Origin: Mesorhizobium sophorae | GTDB taxonomy: Bacteria > Pseudomonadota > Alphaproteobacteria > Rhizobiales > Rhizobiaceae | DNA length: 64,000 bases | Direction of reading: 5' to 3' | Assembly: GCF_002270415.1 (NCBI RefSeq) | Contig: NZ_NNRI01000013.1 | Span: 434,001-498,000 of the forward strand | Shown: in pieces, positions 25,669 to 32,903 of the stretch | How positions within the stretch are numbered: the stretch's first letter is position 1 | Layout: every line of letters begins with the position of its first letter | The notes under the pieces: model-generated | Seen by the model: only the letters and a program-made list of their open reading frames with translations | Told to the model about the DNA's origin: nothing | The model's database searches: none | Translations under genes and position numbers: made by a program

Positions 25669-26340
25669 TTCGTTCCCGCCGCGGGATTGACGACCGTCGA
25701 TGGTCCTGACTTGCTGAATTTGGATCGTGCACGGCCTAAGTTGTAGCCATGTTAGCAGTCGCTCATTTTAGATTGAAGGCCTGGTTCACTCGACCTACCC
25801 GGAAAACGGATGTGGCCCCCCGGGCGGCCATCAGCAGGCAAGCGGCCATGCCGATCATATCGCGCTGCCGGTAGCGCCAGGACGCGCGAGGCGCATCGGC
25901 GGCGTAGGAGAGCGGCCGGAGAGAACGCCCGCTGGCGAGGACTCTAAGCGGCGCGTTATAATGCCTCCCTCGTCAGGGTGCTGCTGCATTTTCAGGTTTG
26001 CAGGGCGGTTGGCCTTTGAAGTCACGAGCAAGGCACCCATACTTGTCGAACGTCTGCCCGGTTTCCCTCGCGGCTTTGGCCATACGGCAGCCCGAAATGG
26101 CCAGGCAGGAGAGCAGTAGCAATCGCGGTTCTCATAACGAGCATCGATTCATGTCTGCGCCTCATTTTCCGTCCTTTTGCCATGCCCGAATTGCCAGAGG
26201 TTGACCTTGGTCGGCGCCGGGGTCAACCGTCCCGAAGAATCACACGATTGAGCATCGTTGCGTATTTCGGCGCGTGCCGGCGCCATCGAGATCAGGAATA
26301 TAATCCTTCGTTGCGGCGAACCCCTTCAATGGAGATCGCC
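25669..26340. other. Largely non-coding stretch
   Basis: About 670 bases between the ligase promoter side and a pseudogene. Apart from a possible short lipoprotein frame (next entry), no convincing gene is seen on either strand. Confidence 0.45.
25973..26122 (-). CDS. Possible very small lipoprotein (49 aa)
   Basis: From a TTG at 26122 the frame reads LLLLSCLAISGCRMAKAARE and then TFDKYGCLARDFKGQPPCKP, with a lipobox-like SGC and four cysteines. An ATG-initiated hydrophobic start exists in another frame just upstream, so a frameshift has possibly separated the two halves. Confidence 0.35.
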   Translation of the reverse strand: MLLLSCLAISGCRMAKAARETGQTFDKYGCLARDFKGQPPCKPENAAAP

Positions 26341-26628
26341 ATGCCCAAGACCCTCGCCGACACCCTGGCTGCCAACGATTCGCTGCACGTCAATTGAGGA
26401 CATCCGGCATGCTGCAAGTCGACAAAGCTCGACATCCAGGCCCTGATCGACAGGCTCGGCGCCGACCACGGTTCGATGCATTGGGATCTAGTTGGCCGCT
26501 TCGGCTGCTCGGATTGCAAGGCTGCGGGCCGCGACCGCCGGCCGGTGTTTTTCACTGTGGTTCCTGATTACGAAGGGATCAATGCGAAGCGCAACCGCGA
26601 CTGGAAATCTACGTTCGATCGACGCTAG
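26341..26628 (+). pseudogene. Decayed copy of the zinc-finger-like gene at 47298, TGA in place of Cys19
   Basis: One frame runs from ATG 26341 to TAG 26628 (95 sense codons), aligned along its length with the intact 90-residue protein at 47298-47570 (GSMHWDLVGRFGCSDCKAAG against GAMHWDLVKVFRCERCQTAG). It is broken only by a TGA at codon 19. The intact protein has Cys at that position, the first residue of its CGHPxC motif. A nonsense mutation is the simple reading. Confidence 0.75.
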
Positions 26629-27017
26629 ACGGCTGGGCTGGGACTTCAGTCTTAGTCCAGCCAATAGGCTTAATTGCTCAGTTGCTATTGTGCCCATAGT
26701 TTAGGCAGCGCGGGGGACGTCCAAACCAAAAACCCGCAGTGGCCGGTGTGGTCCGCCACCCCAAAGGAGCCCAACGGCACCGGCCATTTCCCTAACAAGA
26801 CGCGGCCGGGCGCCGCCACCCTTAGACGCCTATGGTTTGATCGCGGAACCTCCGGGCTTACGCGCTCGTTTACCCTATGCTGGCTTGATCCCCAGCACTC
26901 CATAAGACTCTGGCCCGCTGCCGAAAGGTGGCGGGCTCTTTTGCCTGCAAGTTTGGTGGCAGCGTCCCAACCGCCCTGCTATGTTCCCGCCTGGTGGGTT
27001 AGTTGGGAGTTCCGATC
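26629..27017. other. Intergenic stretch with repeat copy D
   Basis: No gene is seen. It holds hairpin repeat copy D (26636-26792). It also has a segment (GCCTATGGTTTGATCGCGGAA, near 26829, one base variant) shared with 19788, and a GCCCGC/GCGGGC terminator-like hairpin at 26913-26942. Confidence 0.5.
26636..26792 (+). repeat. Dispersed hairpin repeat, copy D
   Basis: It contains GGGACTTCAGTCTTAG, TTTAGGCAGCGCGGGGGAC and the stem AGTGGCCGGTG ... CACCGGCCATTTCC. It is more diverged than A-C but keeps the same order of parts and orientation. Confidence 0.65.
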
Positions 27018-27248
27018 ATGGACACGGAAGAGATGCAGGCGATAGGCGACACCCTCATGCGGATCGTCACGCCAGAAATGACACCGAAGCAATTGGTCAA
27101 AGCGGCTCGGAAAGAGCACCCAAAAGCCTCGAAGAAGGATATCGCCAGGGCGGCATTCTTCTCGATCATTGCCCATGCCGACGAGGACCACGGCAAGGCA
27201 AAGAACCTGCAGGCGTTCGCCATTGCCGAGCGTATTAACGGCAGCTAG
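27018..27248 (+). CDS. Small conserved hypothetical protein
   Basis: A 76-residue soluble helical protein (MDTEEMQAIGDTLMRIVTPE, QLVKAARKEHPKASKKDIAR), acidic at the start and basic in the middle. GGGAG lies upstream. The second half resembles a small helical bundle (AAFFSIIAHADEDHGKAKNL). A hairpin (GCCCGG/CCGGGC) follows at 27264-27282. Function unknown. Confidence 0.6.
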   Translation: MDTEEMQAIGDTLMRIVTPEMTPKQLVKAARKEHPKASKKDIARAAFFSIIAHADEDHGKAKNLQAFAIAERINGS

Positions 27249-27263
27249 AGAGCTAAAAAGAAA

Positions 27264-27282
27264 GCCCGGTTTGAAGCCGGGC
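27264..27282 (+). terminator. Terminator-like hairpin
   Basis: GCCCGG and CCGGGC pair across a seven-base loop 15 bases after the preceding stop codon. The downstream tract (CTTGGG) is weak. Confidence 0.45.
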
Positions 27283-27432
27283 CTTGGGAGGATCGATTGG
27301 GAACCCCGAAGGGGGGAGGGATCGATCGAACCCCCTTCAGCGTTTACTAATCTGCATCGCTATTATGACGCCCGCGTGAAGCAAACCAAGCGCTGTGCTA
27401 GACGCCACCGACAGGTAGGCTATATTTTAGCG

Positions 27433-27597
27433 ATGCCTGATACGCCCGTAGCGACCTACATCGTCAGCGTGTTCGAGAAGCCGCATTGGCGAACGGCGCT
27501 GACCACCAAGGACAAGGAAAAGGCCTTGGCCATGGCGAAGGAGATCGGCGACAAGGTGCGGATCGAAGAGATAACGCCGAAGCCGAAGCGGCGGTAG
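27433..27597 (+). CDS. Small conserved hypothetical protein (54 aa)
   Basis: MPDTPVATYIVSVFEKPHWR is followed by a helix (KDKEKALAMAKEIGDKVRIE) and a basic tail PKPKRR. The strand-helix-strand shape resembles a single-strand-binding or small RHH-like unit, but no family is recognised. A frameshifted paralogue lies at 22972-23207. The conservation between the two at protein level argues that it is, or was, a real gene. Confidence 0.6.
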   Translation: MPDTPVATYIVSVFEKPHWRTALTTKDKEKALAMAKEIGDKVRIEEITPKPKRR

Positions 27598-27606
27598 ACT
27601 TTGAAG

Positions 27607-27744
27607 ATGGTGAGAAGTTTAGCCCTTACCACCACCGTCATTGCATCGATAGCTGCCGCTATCGTGCTGACATTTATGGCAGCTAAGAGATTTGAGCTAC
27701 GGCGTCCAAATCCGATCGAGGCTCATATCGAGAGGAACATCTGA
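27607..27744 (+). CDS. Small single-span membrane protein (45 aa)
   Basis: MVRSLALTTTVIASIAAAIV and LTFMAAKRFELRR form one transmembrane helix with a positively charged cytoplasmic side, ending EAHIERNI. It starts ten bases after the preceding gene's stop and is probably co-transcribed with it. Confidence 0.55.
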   Translation: MVRSLALTTTVIASIAAAIVLTFMAAKRFELRRPNPIEAHIERNI

Positions 27745-27845
27745 GGGGCCAACGAGGCGGTACGCTAGGGCGCTGAAGTCCTCAGCCTCAGCCCGCCAGC
27801 GCGCAGCAAGCGGAGTAGGCTTCGTTGCGCTGGCATGCGGTCGTC

Positions 27846-27911
27846 ATGCTTGGCGAACCGGCGGACGATCGCGAAGGCGACGACGAACGGGAGCAGTCCG
27901 ACTTCTACTGA
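27846..27911 (+). pseudogene. 3' remnant of a gene like the acidic-protein gene at 46141
   Basis: The last 21 codons (DDREGDDEREQSDFY at the end) match the C-terminus of the prophage protein at 46141-46800 (DIREGDDEREQPDHY). As there, a GCCCGCT hairpin terminator follows immediately. The rest of the gene is gone. Confidence 0.6.
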
Positions 27912-27912
27912 T

Positions 27913-27941
27913 AGCCCGCTGCCTCACGGTAGCGGGCTTTT
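27913..27941 (+). terminator. Rho-independent terminator
   Basis: A perfect eight-pair stem AGCCCGCT/AGCGGGCT with loop GCCTCACGGT, followed by TTTT. Near-identical hairpins occur at 29951 and, in the live element, at 46820 and 47590. Confidence 0.75.
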
Positions 27942-28213
27942 CAATGAGTTACGATGCCTATGGCGCGTCCAACTTCAACGATCGCCATTGAGACCGTCGC
28001 GACTGTCAACGCCAATGCCAGCCGGCGCTCATAGTTGGATAGACGTTTCTCAGTGACGATAGGCTGGCCATCCCAGTGCAACTCGCCAGTGCTTTCATGG
28101 ATGCCGAACAGGCTAACGCCATCGATGCTGATCGGTCGAACCCCGACTGGCCAGGTCGCCGGAGCAGGGGAATCGCTATAGCGAAATTTCCTGATGGCTT
28201 CCCAATCGATCAC
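27941..28213 (-). CDS. Hypothetical protein with C-terminal membrane segment
   Basis: A 90-residue protein starting at a GTG (28213) with AAGGGG upstream. The soluble part contains VGVRPISIDGVSLFGIHEST and GELHWDGQPIVTEKRLSNYE. The C-terminus is hydrophobic (LALALTVATVSMAIVEVGRA), a possible tail anchor. Function unknown. Confidence 0.6.
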   Translation of the reverse strand: MIDWEAIRKFRYSDSPAPATWPVGVRPISIDGVSLFGIHESTGELHWDGQPIVTEKRLSNYERRLALALTVATVSMAIVEVGRAIGIVTH

Positions 28214-28228
28214 TGACCCCTTCCGATT

Positions 28229-28250
28229 GTAGCCCCGAATGTAGCCCTGA
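28229..28250. promoter_or_regulatory. Possible integrase arm-type repeats at the end of an old element
   Basis: TGTAGCCCC and ATGTAGCCC are tandem near-repeats about 50 bases left of the partial att copy. The same layout (TTGCCCC, TGTTGCCC) is seen at 31330-31346 before the next att copy. Their position relative to att suggests arm sites of former elements. Confidence 0.35.
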
Positions 28251-28296
28251 GCGCGAAAGCGGTATTTTCGCGTTGTCTAATCATACTCGGCAAGTA

Positions 28297-28324
28297 CTTG
28301 AAAAGATTTGGCTCCCCGGGCCGG
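28297..28324. repeat. Decayed attachment-site copy (28 bp)
   Basis: 28 bases are identical to 31395-31422: CTTGAAAAGATTTGG and the tRNA-Asn 3' end CTCCCCGGGCCGG. Beyond that point the match to tRNA-Asn ends. It marks the boundary of an older integration into the same tRNA gene. Confidence 0.8.
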
Positions 28325-28504
28325 CCAGCGCTGACAAGCATGACCGCCTGGCTCTGTCCCGCTGGCGTCGTGCTGGCGCTGGCTTGGCCTCTCTAGTTCC
28401 AAGAGACCCTGTGCGCAGTCTTACAAAAAGCGTGCCGCAATATCCACGTAACGTAACAGTTACGTGCTTCTCGGGCTCACCATTGCCGGCGCTAGTGTAG
28501 CGGC

Positions 28505-28606
28505 ATGAGGGGCGAACTGCATTTCTGGCTAGGTCTCGCGTGTGGCGTCGGCGTCATCGCGATGTTGTTGTTGTTGCTCGCGATGCTTAGCTTCGGTTTC
28601 GGCTGA
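28505..28606 (+). CDS. Tiny single-span membrane peptide (33 aa)
   Basis: MRGELHFWLGLACGVGVIAM and LLLLLAMLSFGFG are almost wholly hydrophobic. The ribosome site is weak, so expression is uncertain. Confidence 0.4.
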   Translation: MRGELHFWLGLACGVGVIAMLLLLLAMLSFGFG

Positions 28607-28639
28607 ATTCCACACATGACCCACTACCCCAATATATGC

Positions 28640-28815
28640 GGATAGGTCCGATTAACCGGCGATCGGATGCCGACGCTGAGGCCGATAGCCGTATCACCCG
28701 TTGGCAGGTCGGCCGCTGCCTACCAGAAGCTGCATTCCACATCGGCCGTATATCGGCCTTCGTTCGCCACCCTGTCCCAGATAACGAAGCCGACTGCCAA
28801 GGCGAGACTAGGGCA
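28640..28815 (-). pseudogene. Decayed copy of the small membrane protein gene at 18399
   Basis: The frame ALAVGFVIWDRVANEGRYTA matches AFVIWDRLANDGRYTA of the intact gene. It has lost its start codon, has a TAG after SFW and then drifts out of frame after AADLPTGD. Confidence 0.7.
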
Positions 28816-28906
28816 GAAACCCCGCCAGACCAGCGAGTAAATAGGCGGCAAGCAAGATGCTTGCCGCCAGCACAAGGCCCCCTATAGCGGTGTACCAATC
28901 ATGCAT
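28808..28906 (-). CDS. Tiny single-span membrane peptide (32 aa)
   Basis: MHDWYTAIGGLVLAASILLA and AYLLAGLAGFLP form one hydrophobic helix. A run of Gs precedes the ATG. It resembles the other membrane peptides of the island only in architecture. Confidence 0.45.
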   Translation of the reverse strand: MHDWYTAIGGLVLAASILLAAYLLAGLAGFLP

Positions 28907-28957
28907 CCCCCAGAGTGCACGAGACGGGATTTGGATTCTATTAGCCATAGAGGAAGT

Positions 28958-29326
28958 ATGCGCGACCGCGAACTGACAGAGCGGCCGGGCAAGGGCTGGA
29001 CGAGATGGGCCGAGGGCGCAGGCGAACACGACATCGAGCGCACATGGTGGCAGGCCAAGGCGCTGCATTTTCCCAAGCTCAACGTGTCTGTCTGGTTCGA
29101 CGGATCCGAGATGGTCGAGCTCGAGCATTGGGGCTTTCGAGAGCCGAAATGGTGCATGCGATTACCGCCGGCCGATTGGCAGCCGATGCCACAGGGCTAC
29201 AGAGCCGCGGCGGAAGCCGTCTGGCAAGCCTGGCAGGCGCGGGAGGGCTTAACCGGCCAGAGCGTGCCCGATGGCAATGCCAAGGCCGATAGCGAGGCCA
29301 CCAGCAAGCTTGTAGGCCAAGTCTAG
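28958..29326 (+). CDS. Hypothetical protein
   Basis: A 122-residue soluble protein. The N-terminus is charged (MRDRELTERPGKGWTRWAEG) and the middle is rich in Trp (HDIERTWWQAKALHFPKLNV, SVWFDGSEMVELEHWGFREP). AGAGGAAG precedes the start. The C-terminal 25 residues overlap a gene on the other strand. It may be a phage- or plasmid-type single-domain protein; no family is recognised. Confidence 0.6.
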   Translation: MRDRELTERPGKGWTRWAEGAGEHDIERTWWQAKALHFPKLNVSVWFDGSEMVELEHWGFREPKWCMRLPPADWQPMPQGYRAAAEAVWQAWQAREGLTGQSVPDGNAKADSEATSKLVGQV

Positions 29327-29407
29327 CGCGAAGGTGCGGACAGCGCTCCAAGCGTCCCCACGGGGCGCTGTGAGGGCGTTCGACAGTTCATCGAAGATCG
29401 CGTCCAT
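29249..29407 (-). CDS. Small protein with C-terminal membrane helix, paralogue of 45178
   Basis: A 52-residue protein, MDAIFDELSNALTAPRGDAW then GGLAIGLGIAIGHALAG, aligned end to end with the protein at 45178-45336 (MEAIFDDLSSALREPRADVW ... FAIGIGFAIVHAVAG). Both have a conserved upstream GGGGATTCACAGA and GATCTAT, probably promoter or leader. An in-frame ATG at 29455 could give a longer form. It is likely a tail-anchored membrane protein of unknown role. Confidence 0.6.
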   Translation of the reverse strand: MDAIFDELSNALTAPRGDAWSAVRTFALDLAYKLAGGLAIGLGIAIGHALAG

Positions 29408-29459
29408 GCCGGCAATATAGATCGAAACCGCGATTCTGTGAATCCCCACCTTCATGGCG

Positions 29460-29783
29460 TTATCGCACCAGTAGATTGTAGCTCGGTTCCTCACAGTGAT
29501 AGACGCGGCATTGGCCGTCGCGGGTTGGAACGGCGGCGGACATCGGCACGTCGGGCCAGTCGCACTCATTGCCGAACTGGCGCACATAGCGGTTATATGT
29601 GTTGGGGCCGGTGGTCAGCACCACGGCGTGCCGGCTCTGGATCAACTGCTGAAGCTGCTCGCAGCTCATCGTGCGCGTGTCGGGCCGAGCCTCGGCGACG
29701 CTCGTGGCACAACAAACTGCCATCCCGGCAAGAAAGGCGATCGACGGACTTTTCGTGGCCAACACAACGGAACTCCCGATCAT
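29460..29783 (-). CDS. Small exported hypothetical protein
   Basis: A 107-residue protein with a signal peptide (ATKSPSIAFLAGMAVCCATS, cleavage near AEA). A short periplasmic domain follows, with conserved-looking CEQLQQLIQSRHAVVLTTGP and cysteines in NECDWPD, GQCRVYH and CEEPSY, suggesting disulfides. The start at 29783 fits the signal; a much longer upstream frame does not read as protein. Function unknown. Confidence 0.6.
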   Translation of the reverse strand: MIGSSVVLATKSPSIAFLAGMAVCCATSVAEARPDTRTMSCEQLQQLIQSRHAVVLTTGPNTYNRYVRQFGNECDWPDVPMSAAVPTRDGQCRVYHCEEPSYNLLVR

Positions 29784-29950
29784 GGTCCGCAGCATCGCGC
29801 GCAAGCTTCGTTCCCGCAAGGGCGCGCTTGACGATTTCAGCGAGTACGCGGCCGGTTCGGTGGGAGGGGCACCTCCGAGGGCAAGGAAGGTTGAGTCGCA
29901 GGAAGTGCTTGTGCATCCCGGCTGATCAAACTGTAAACTTTGGGAGTTTG

Positions 29951-29980
29951 AAGCCCGCTGCCTCACGGTGGCGGGCTTTT
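29951..29980. terminator. Bidirectional-type terminator hairpin
   Basis: AAGCCCGC/GCGGGCTT stem with loop TGCCTCACGGTG and TTTT after it. Same family as the hairpin at 27913. Confidence 0.7.
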
Positions 29981-30407
29981 ACATTTCGGGCGAGTAGTCC
30001 TCAGGCCTGAGCAGCTTGGGCGCCGAAAACCACAGATCCTTGAATTCATTCATTGCCGGAGTCCACGGGTGCCACTTATCCATGGCCCGCAGAATGAACA
30101 GTCCTGCCTCGAATGAAACCAAAGCCCTCGTTTCAGGCGTCCGATTATGTTTCAGCCAGTCCCTTGTCTCATTGAGACGGCCGATCCACGCCCTGCTTTC
30201 CTGCATTGGACGGCTCGGGCTATCGCGCAGAGTTGCCCAGACCCCTCCCTGCTTTTCGGGTGCCATTCCCTCGGCTGCACCGGCTAGTGTGATGGTCACT
30301 GCAAATTGGCCGGCATGGAAAGCGGAGATTGCCGCCTCTATCTGTTGGGCAGCAGCCTCCTGCTGGGTAACCGTGAACACACCGTAGAAAGGGCGTGTCT
30401 CTCTCAT
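29979..30407 (-). CDS. Hypothetical protein
   Basis: A 142-residue soluble protein, probably helical (TVTQQEAAAQQIEAAISAFH, GQFAVTITLAGAAEGMAPEK), preceded by GGAAGG. It lies 20 bases downstream of the DUF4238 gene on the same strand, so the two probably form an operon. The repeated helix pairs and the phrase AAISAFHAGQFAVTITLAGA resemble a cluster of small rhizobial proteins of unknown role. Confidence 0.6.
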   Translation of the reverse strand: MRETRPFYGVFTVTQQEAAAQQIEAAISAFHAGQFAVTITLAGAAEGMAPEKQGGVWATLRDSPSRPMQESRAWIGRLNETRDWLKHNRTPETRALVSFEAGLFILRAMDKWHPWTPAMNEFKDLWFSAPKLLRPEDYSPEM

Positions 30408-30426
30408 CGCTAGGCCTTCCGGGATT

Positions 30427-31317
30427 TCAACTTGCCACTTTGATCAACGACTCCACCGGCTCGGCGCCGAAGTGGTTGGTAGCGAACCGGAGCTGCTTGT
30501 CATCGCGCCCGATTACCAACTTGGTGGCCTGTTCGACGACCTTCTGGTTCGTGATCCGGACCAACTTTTGAATGGGAATTTGTTGGACCTGCTTAAGGGT
30601 GTCTGCGTTGTTCACGGCTACAAACAGGAGCCGTGGGCCGATCGGCAGAATCACATGCGCCAGATCATCCCGCAGCGGTGTGCGAATAATTGGCCGGTCG
30701 GAAGTCAATAGATCGAAGCCAGCCGTTTCTGTATGAACGACTGACCAAACCATATCGTTGATCACGTTGCCGATGTTCTTGTTGTCGACCAACGGCACAA
30801 AGACCTCAAACAGATGCTTCTCCACCGTCTCGACCGGCATCTGAGCGATGTATTCGCTGAAGGTTGGCGGGTCGCCATCCTTTGCCAGTTTTGCATACTC
30901 GGCTTCCGACTCGGGGTCTGTTGCAGGGAAGAGGTCCTTCCATCTGGCGCGAAGCGCTGCAATGTCAGCGGGCATTCTGAGCACCAGGGAGATCATGAAG
31001 CGAGACCATGCCGACCGCATGGGAGACGACCAGTATCCTGCCGGGCCAGTGGTCTCAAGGCGCTCCAGAGCATCGGCAGCAAGCGAATCCGCTATGTGGA
31101 AGAACCTCTGTTCAACCTGTTGTGCTAGCTCCGGATCGAATCCCTTTAGGGAGTAAAGGTCTACCTCGTAGCCTGTTCCAGCCGGATGGGTCCGTCTTGG
31201 GACTACGCGGTCAAACGGCCTGCTAAACTCACAGATTCTCGCGTCGGAACCAGCCCAGCGACGGAGATAGAACACCGGCAGGTAGTGATGTTTCCTCGGA
31301 GGGTTGTTCGCTGCCAT
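30427..31317 (-). CDS. DUF4238 domain protein
   Basis: A 296-residue protein whose N-terminus HHYLPVFYLRRWAG fits the DUF4238 signature (HYVPRFYLRRF-type), with the second conserved block FDLLTSDRPIIRTPL in the C-terminal half. DUF4238 proteins have no established reaction; they occur sporadically, often on mobile DNA. The start at 31317 is chosen because the signature begins ten residues later; the frame is open further upstream through the att site, but that part is not protein-like. It closes the island at the attachment site. Confidence 0.75.
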   Translation of the reverse strand: MAANNPPRKHHYLPVFYLRRWAGSDARICEFSRPFDRVVPRRTHPAGTGYEVDLYSLKGFDPELAQQVEQRFFHIADSLAADALERLETTGPAGYWSSPMRSAWSRFMISLVLRMPADIAALRARWKDLFPATDPESEAEYAKLAKDGDPPTFSEYIAQMPVETVEKHLFEVFVPLVDNKNIGNVINDMVWSVVHTETAGFDLLTSDRPIIRTPLRDDLAHVILPIGPRLLFVAVNNADTLKQVQQIPIQKLVRITNQKVVEQATKLVIGRDDKQLRFATNHFGAEPVESLIKVAS

Positions 31318-31405
31318 TGACCTGGCCGTTGCCCCAGATGTTGCCCTGCGGCCAGAACAGTCAAATCTGCCGGATCTCAAATTTTCGCTAAGCGCTTGAA
31401 AAGAT

Positions 31406-31451
31406 TTGGCTCCCCGGGCCGGATTCGAACCAGCGACCAACCGGTTAACAG
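31406..31451. repeat. Left attachment site (46-bp direct repeat)
   Basis: Identical base for base to 47749-47794. It starts with TTGGCTCCCCGG (CCA end of the tRNA) and ends with GGTTAACAG, at the edge of the anticodon loop. The tRNA sequence is cut off here, so this is the displaced copy. Confidence 0.93.
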
Positions 31452-31583
31452 AGGTTTTCCTTAGCATCTGCACGCGTCGGCTTGCGACACACTGATACAA
31501 GCAATCCCGTTGCTATGCAAGGCATTGCGTGGCGCAGGACGTTGCGACGCGTCGCATTGTGTATCGACAAAGCGCAGGGTTTT

Positions 31584-31605
31584 GTGTAGATCATGATGTA
31601 GATCA
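31584..31605. promoter_or_regulatory. Putative integrase arm-type site, left
   Basis: GTGTAGATCATGATGTAGAT contains two TGTAGAT units. A near-identical pair stands inside the right end at 47684-47704. Repeats at both inner ends of an element are typical arm-type binding sites of tyrosine integrases. Confidence 0.5.
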
Positions 31606-31631
31606 CACGAACCGGTTTCTCGGGGGACGCT

Positions 31632-32903
31632 ATGCCGACCGTCGAACTTACCGACAAGTTTTGCCAATCGGCCAAGTCGGTTTCAGGCCGCAAGACTGAT
31701 TATTTCGACACGATCGTAAAGGGCCTCGTCCTTCGCGTATCGAGCGGCGGCCAACGCTCTTGGTATGCCGTCTATGGGCCCCCAGCAAAGCGGCAGTGGC
31801 TCAAGCTAGGCACCTATCCCGAGGTGCCGCTCGGAACCGATAAGGGTGCCAGGCAGCGAGCCAAGGATACACGCGCCAAGGTTGGCGATGGCGTTGACCC
31901 GATTGCCGAGAAAAAGGCTCTGGCAGCCTCGCAGACGGTTGCCAATATGGTCGACAACTACGTCGCCCGTCGAGCCTCGGGGAAGCGTTCCGCAGATGAG
32001 ATCGCTCGGCGCCTCCGCAAGAACGTCAGCGACTTGATCGGCGACGTCAAGCTGGCCGAGCTGCATCGCCGAGACCTCACAAAGTGCATTGATACCGTCA
32101 AAGATCGCGGCGCTCATGTCGAAGCGAATAGAGTCTTCGAAGATCTGAGGGCCATGGTGAGATGGGCGCGCGGACGCGGCGACCTCGACGAGAACCTTGT
32201 GGAGGGCATGAGGCGACCGACTGAGACGGCCGAGCGCGACCGTGTTCTGTCTGCCGACGACATCAAGACCATGTGGGCAGCGCTGCCCGAGGCCGACATG
32301 CGGGAATCAACGCGGCGCATTCTTCGCCTTTGTCTTGTCACTGCGCAGCGTGTGGGCGAGGTCGCCGGCATGGTCCGCGACGAACTCGACTTGGACCGCC
32401 GGGCTTGGACCATTCCGCCTGCCCGAGCCAAAAACAAGCGTGAGCATGTCGTGCCGCTGTCCGACATGGCTGTCGCCATCCTCCGAGAACAGATTGCAGC
32501 CGTCGACGCACTGGACGAGCGGAAAGACCGGACGCCGACACCGTTCATTTTTCCCGGACCCGGAAGCCGTGCTGCTGTCACCGGTGCGTCGATCCCGAAG
32601 GCTGTGAAGCGTGAGGAAGTGATCAAGCGTGGCGTGTCGACCATCATGGGCGTTGCGCCCTGGACACCGCACGACCTTCGCCGATCAGCGGCTACCCACA
32701 TGGAGGAGATCGGCATTTCGCCTTTTATCATCGGTCATGTGCTGAACCATGTGTCGGCGACGAAGGCCAGCATCACCAGTCGCGTCTATGCCCGATATGA
32801 CTATGCGAAGGAAAAGCGCGAAGCCCTGGAGCTATGGGCCGAACGACTGGCCGGTATCATCAAGGGCGGCGCCGATGTCGTGCCGATGAGGGCGACCAAA
32901 TGA
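31632..32903 (+). CDS. Tyrosine integrase with DUF4102 N-terminal domain (P4-like)
   Basis: A 423-residue site-specific recombinase that would integrate and excise the element at tRNA-Asn. The N-terminal arm-binding DUF4102 domain is clear (DTIVKGLVLRVSSGGQRSWY). Catalytic residues are visible: first Arg in TAQRVGEVAG, His-x-x-Arg in TPHDLRRS, His in GHVLNHVS and the nucleophile Tyr in SRVYARYDYAKEKREALELW. The length is normal and nothing is damaged. It is 180 bases from the left att copy. Confidence 0.95.
   Translation: MPTVELTDKFCQSAKSVSGRKTDYFDTIVKGLVLRVSSGGQRSWYAVYGPPAKRQWLKLGTYPEVPLGTDKGARQRAKDTRAKVGDGVDPIAEKKALAASQTVANMVDNYVARRASGKRSADEIARRLRKNVSDLIGDVKLAELHRRDLTKCIDTVKDRGAHVEANRVFEDLRAMVRWARGRGDLDENLVEGMRRPTETAERDRVLSADDIKTMWAALPEADMRESTRRILRLCLVTAQRVGEVAGMVRDELDLDRRAWTIPPARAKNKREHVVPLSDMAVAILREQIAAVDALDERKDRTPTPFIFPGPGSRAAVTGASIPKAVKREEVIKRGVSTIMGVAPWTPHDLRRSAATHMEEIGISPFIIGHVLNHVSATKASITSRVYARYDYAKEKREALELWAERLAGIIKGGADVVPMRATK

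Larger units (their letters stand above)
31318..31631. other. Junction region: old element end, att site and new element leader
   Basis: It contains tandem TTGCCCC/TGTTGCCC repeats (31330-31346), the left att copy (31406-31451) and TGTAGATC-type repeats (31584-31605) before the integrase. No gene is seen. Confidence 0.6.

Noticed and set aside
19993..26792. Dispersed repeats considered as a CRISPR array
   Set aside because: Copies are 130-170 bases long, kilobases apart and contain internal stems; there are no regular spacers and no cas genes in the window.
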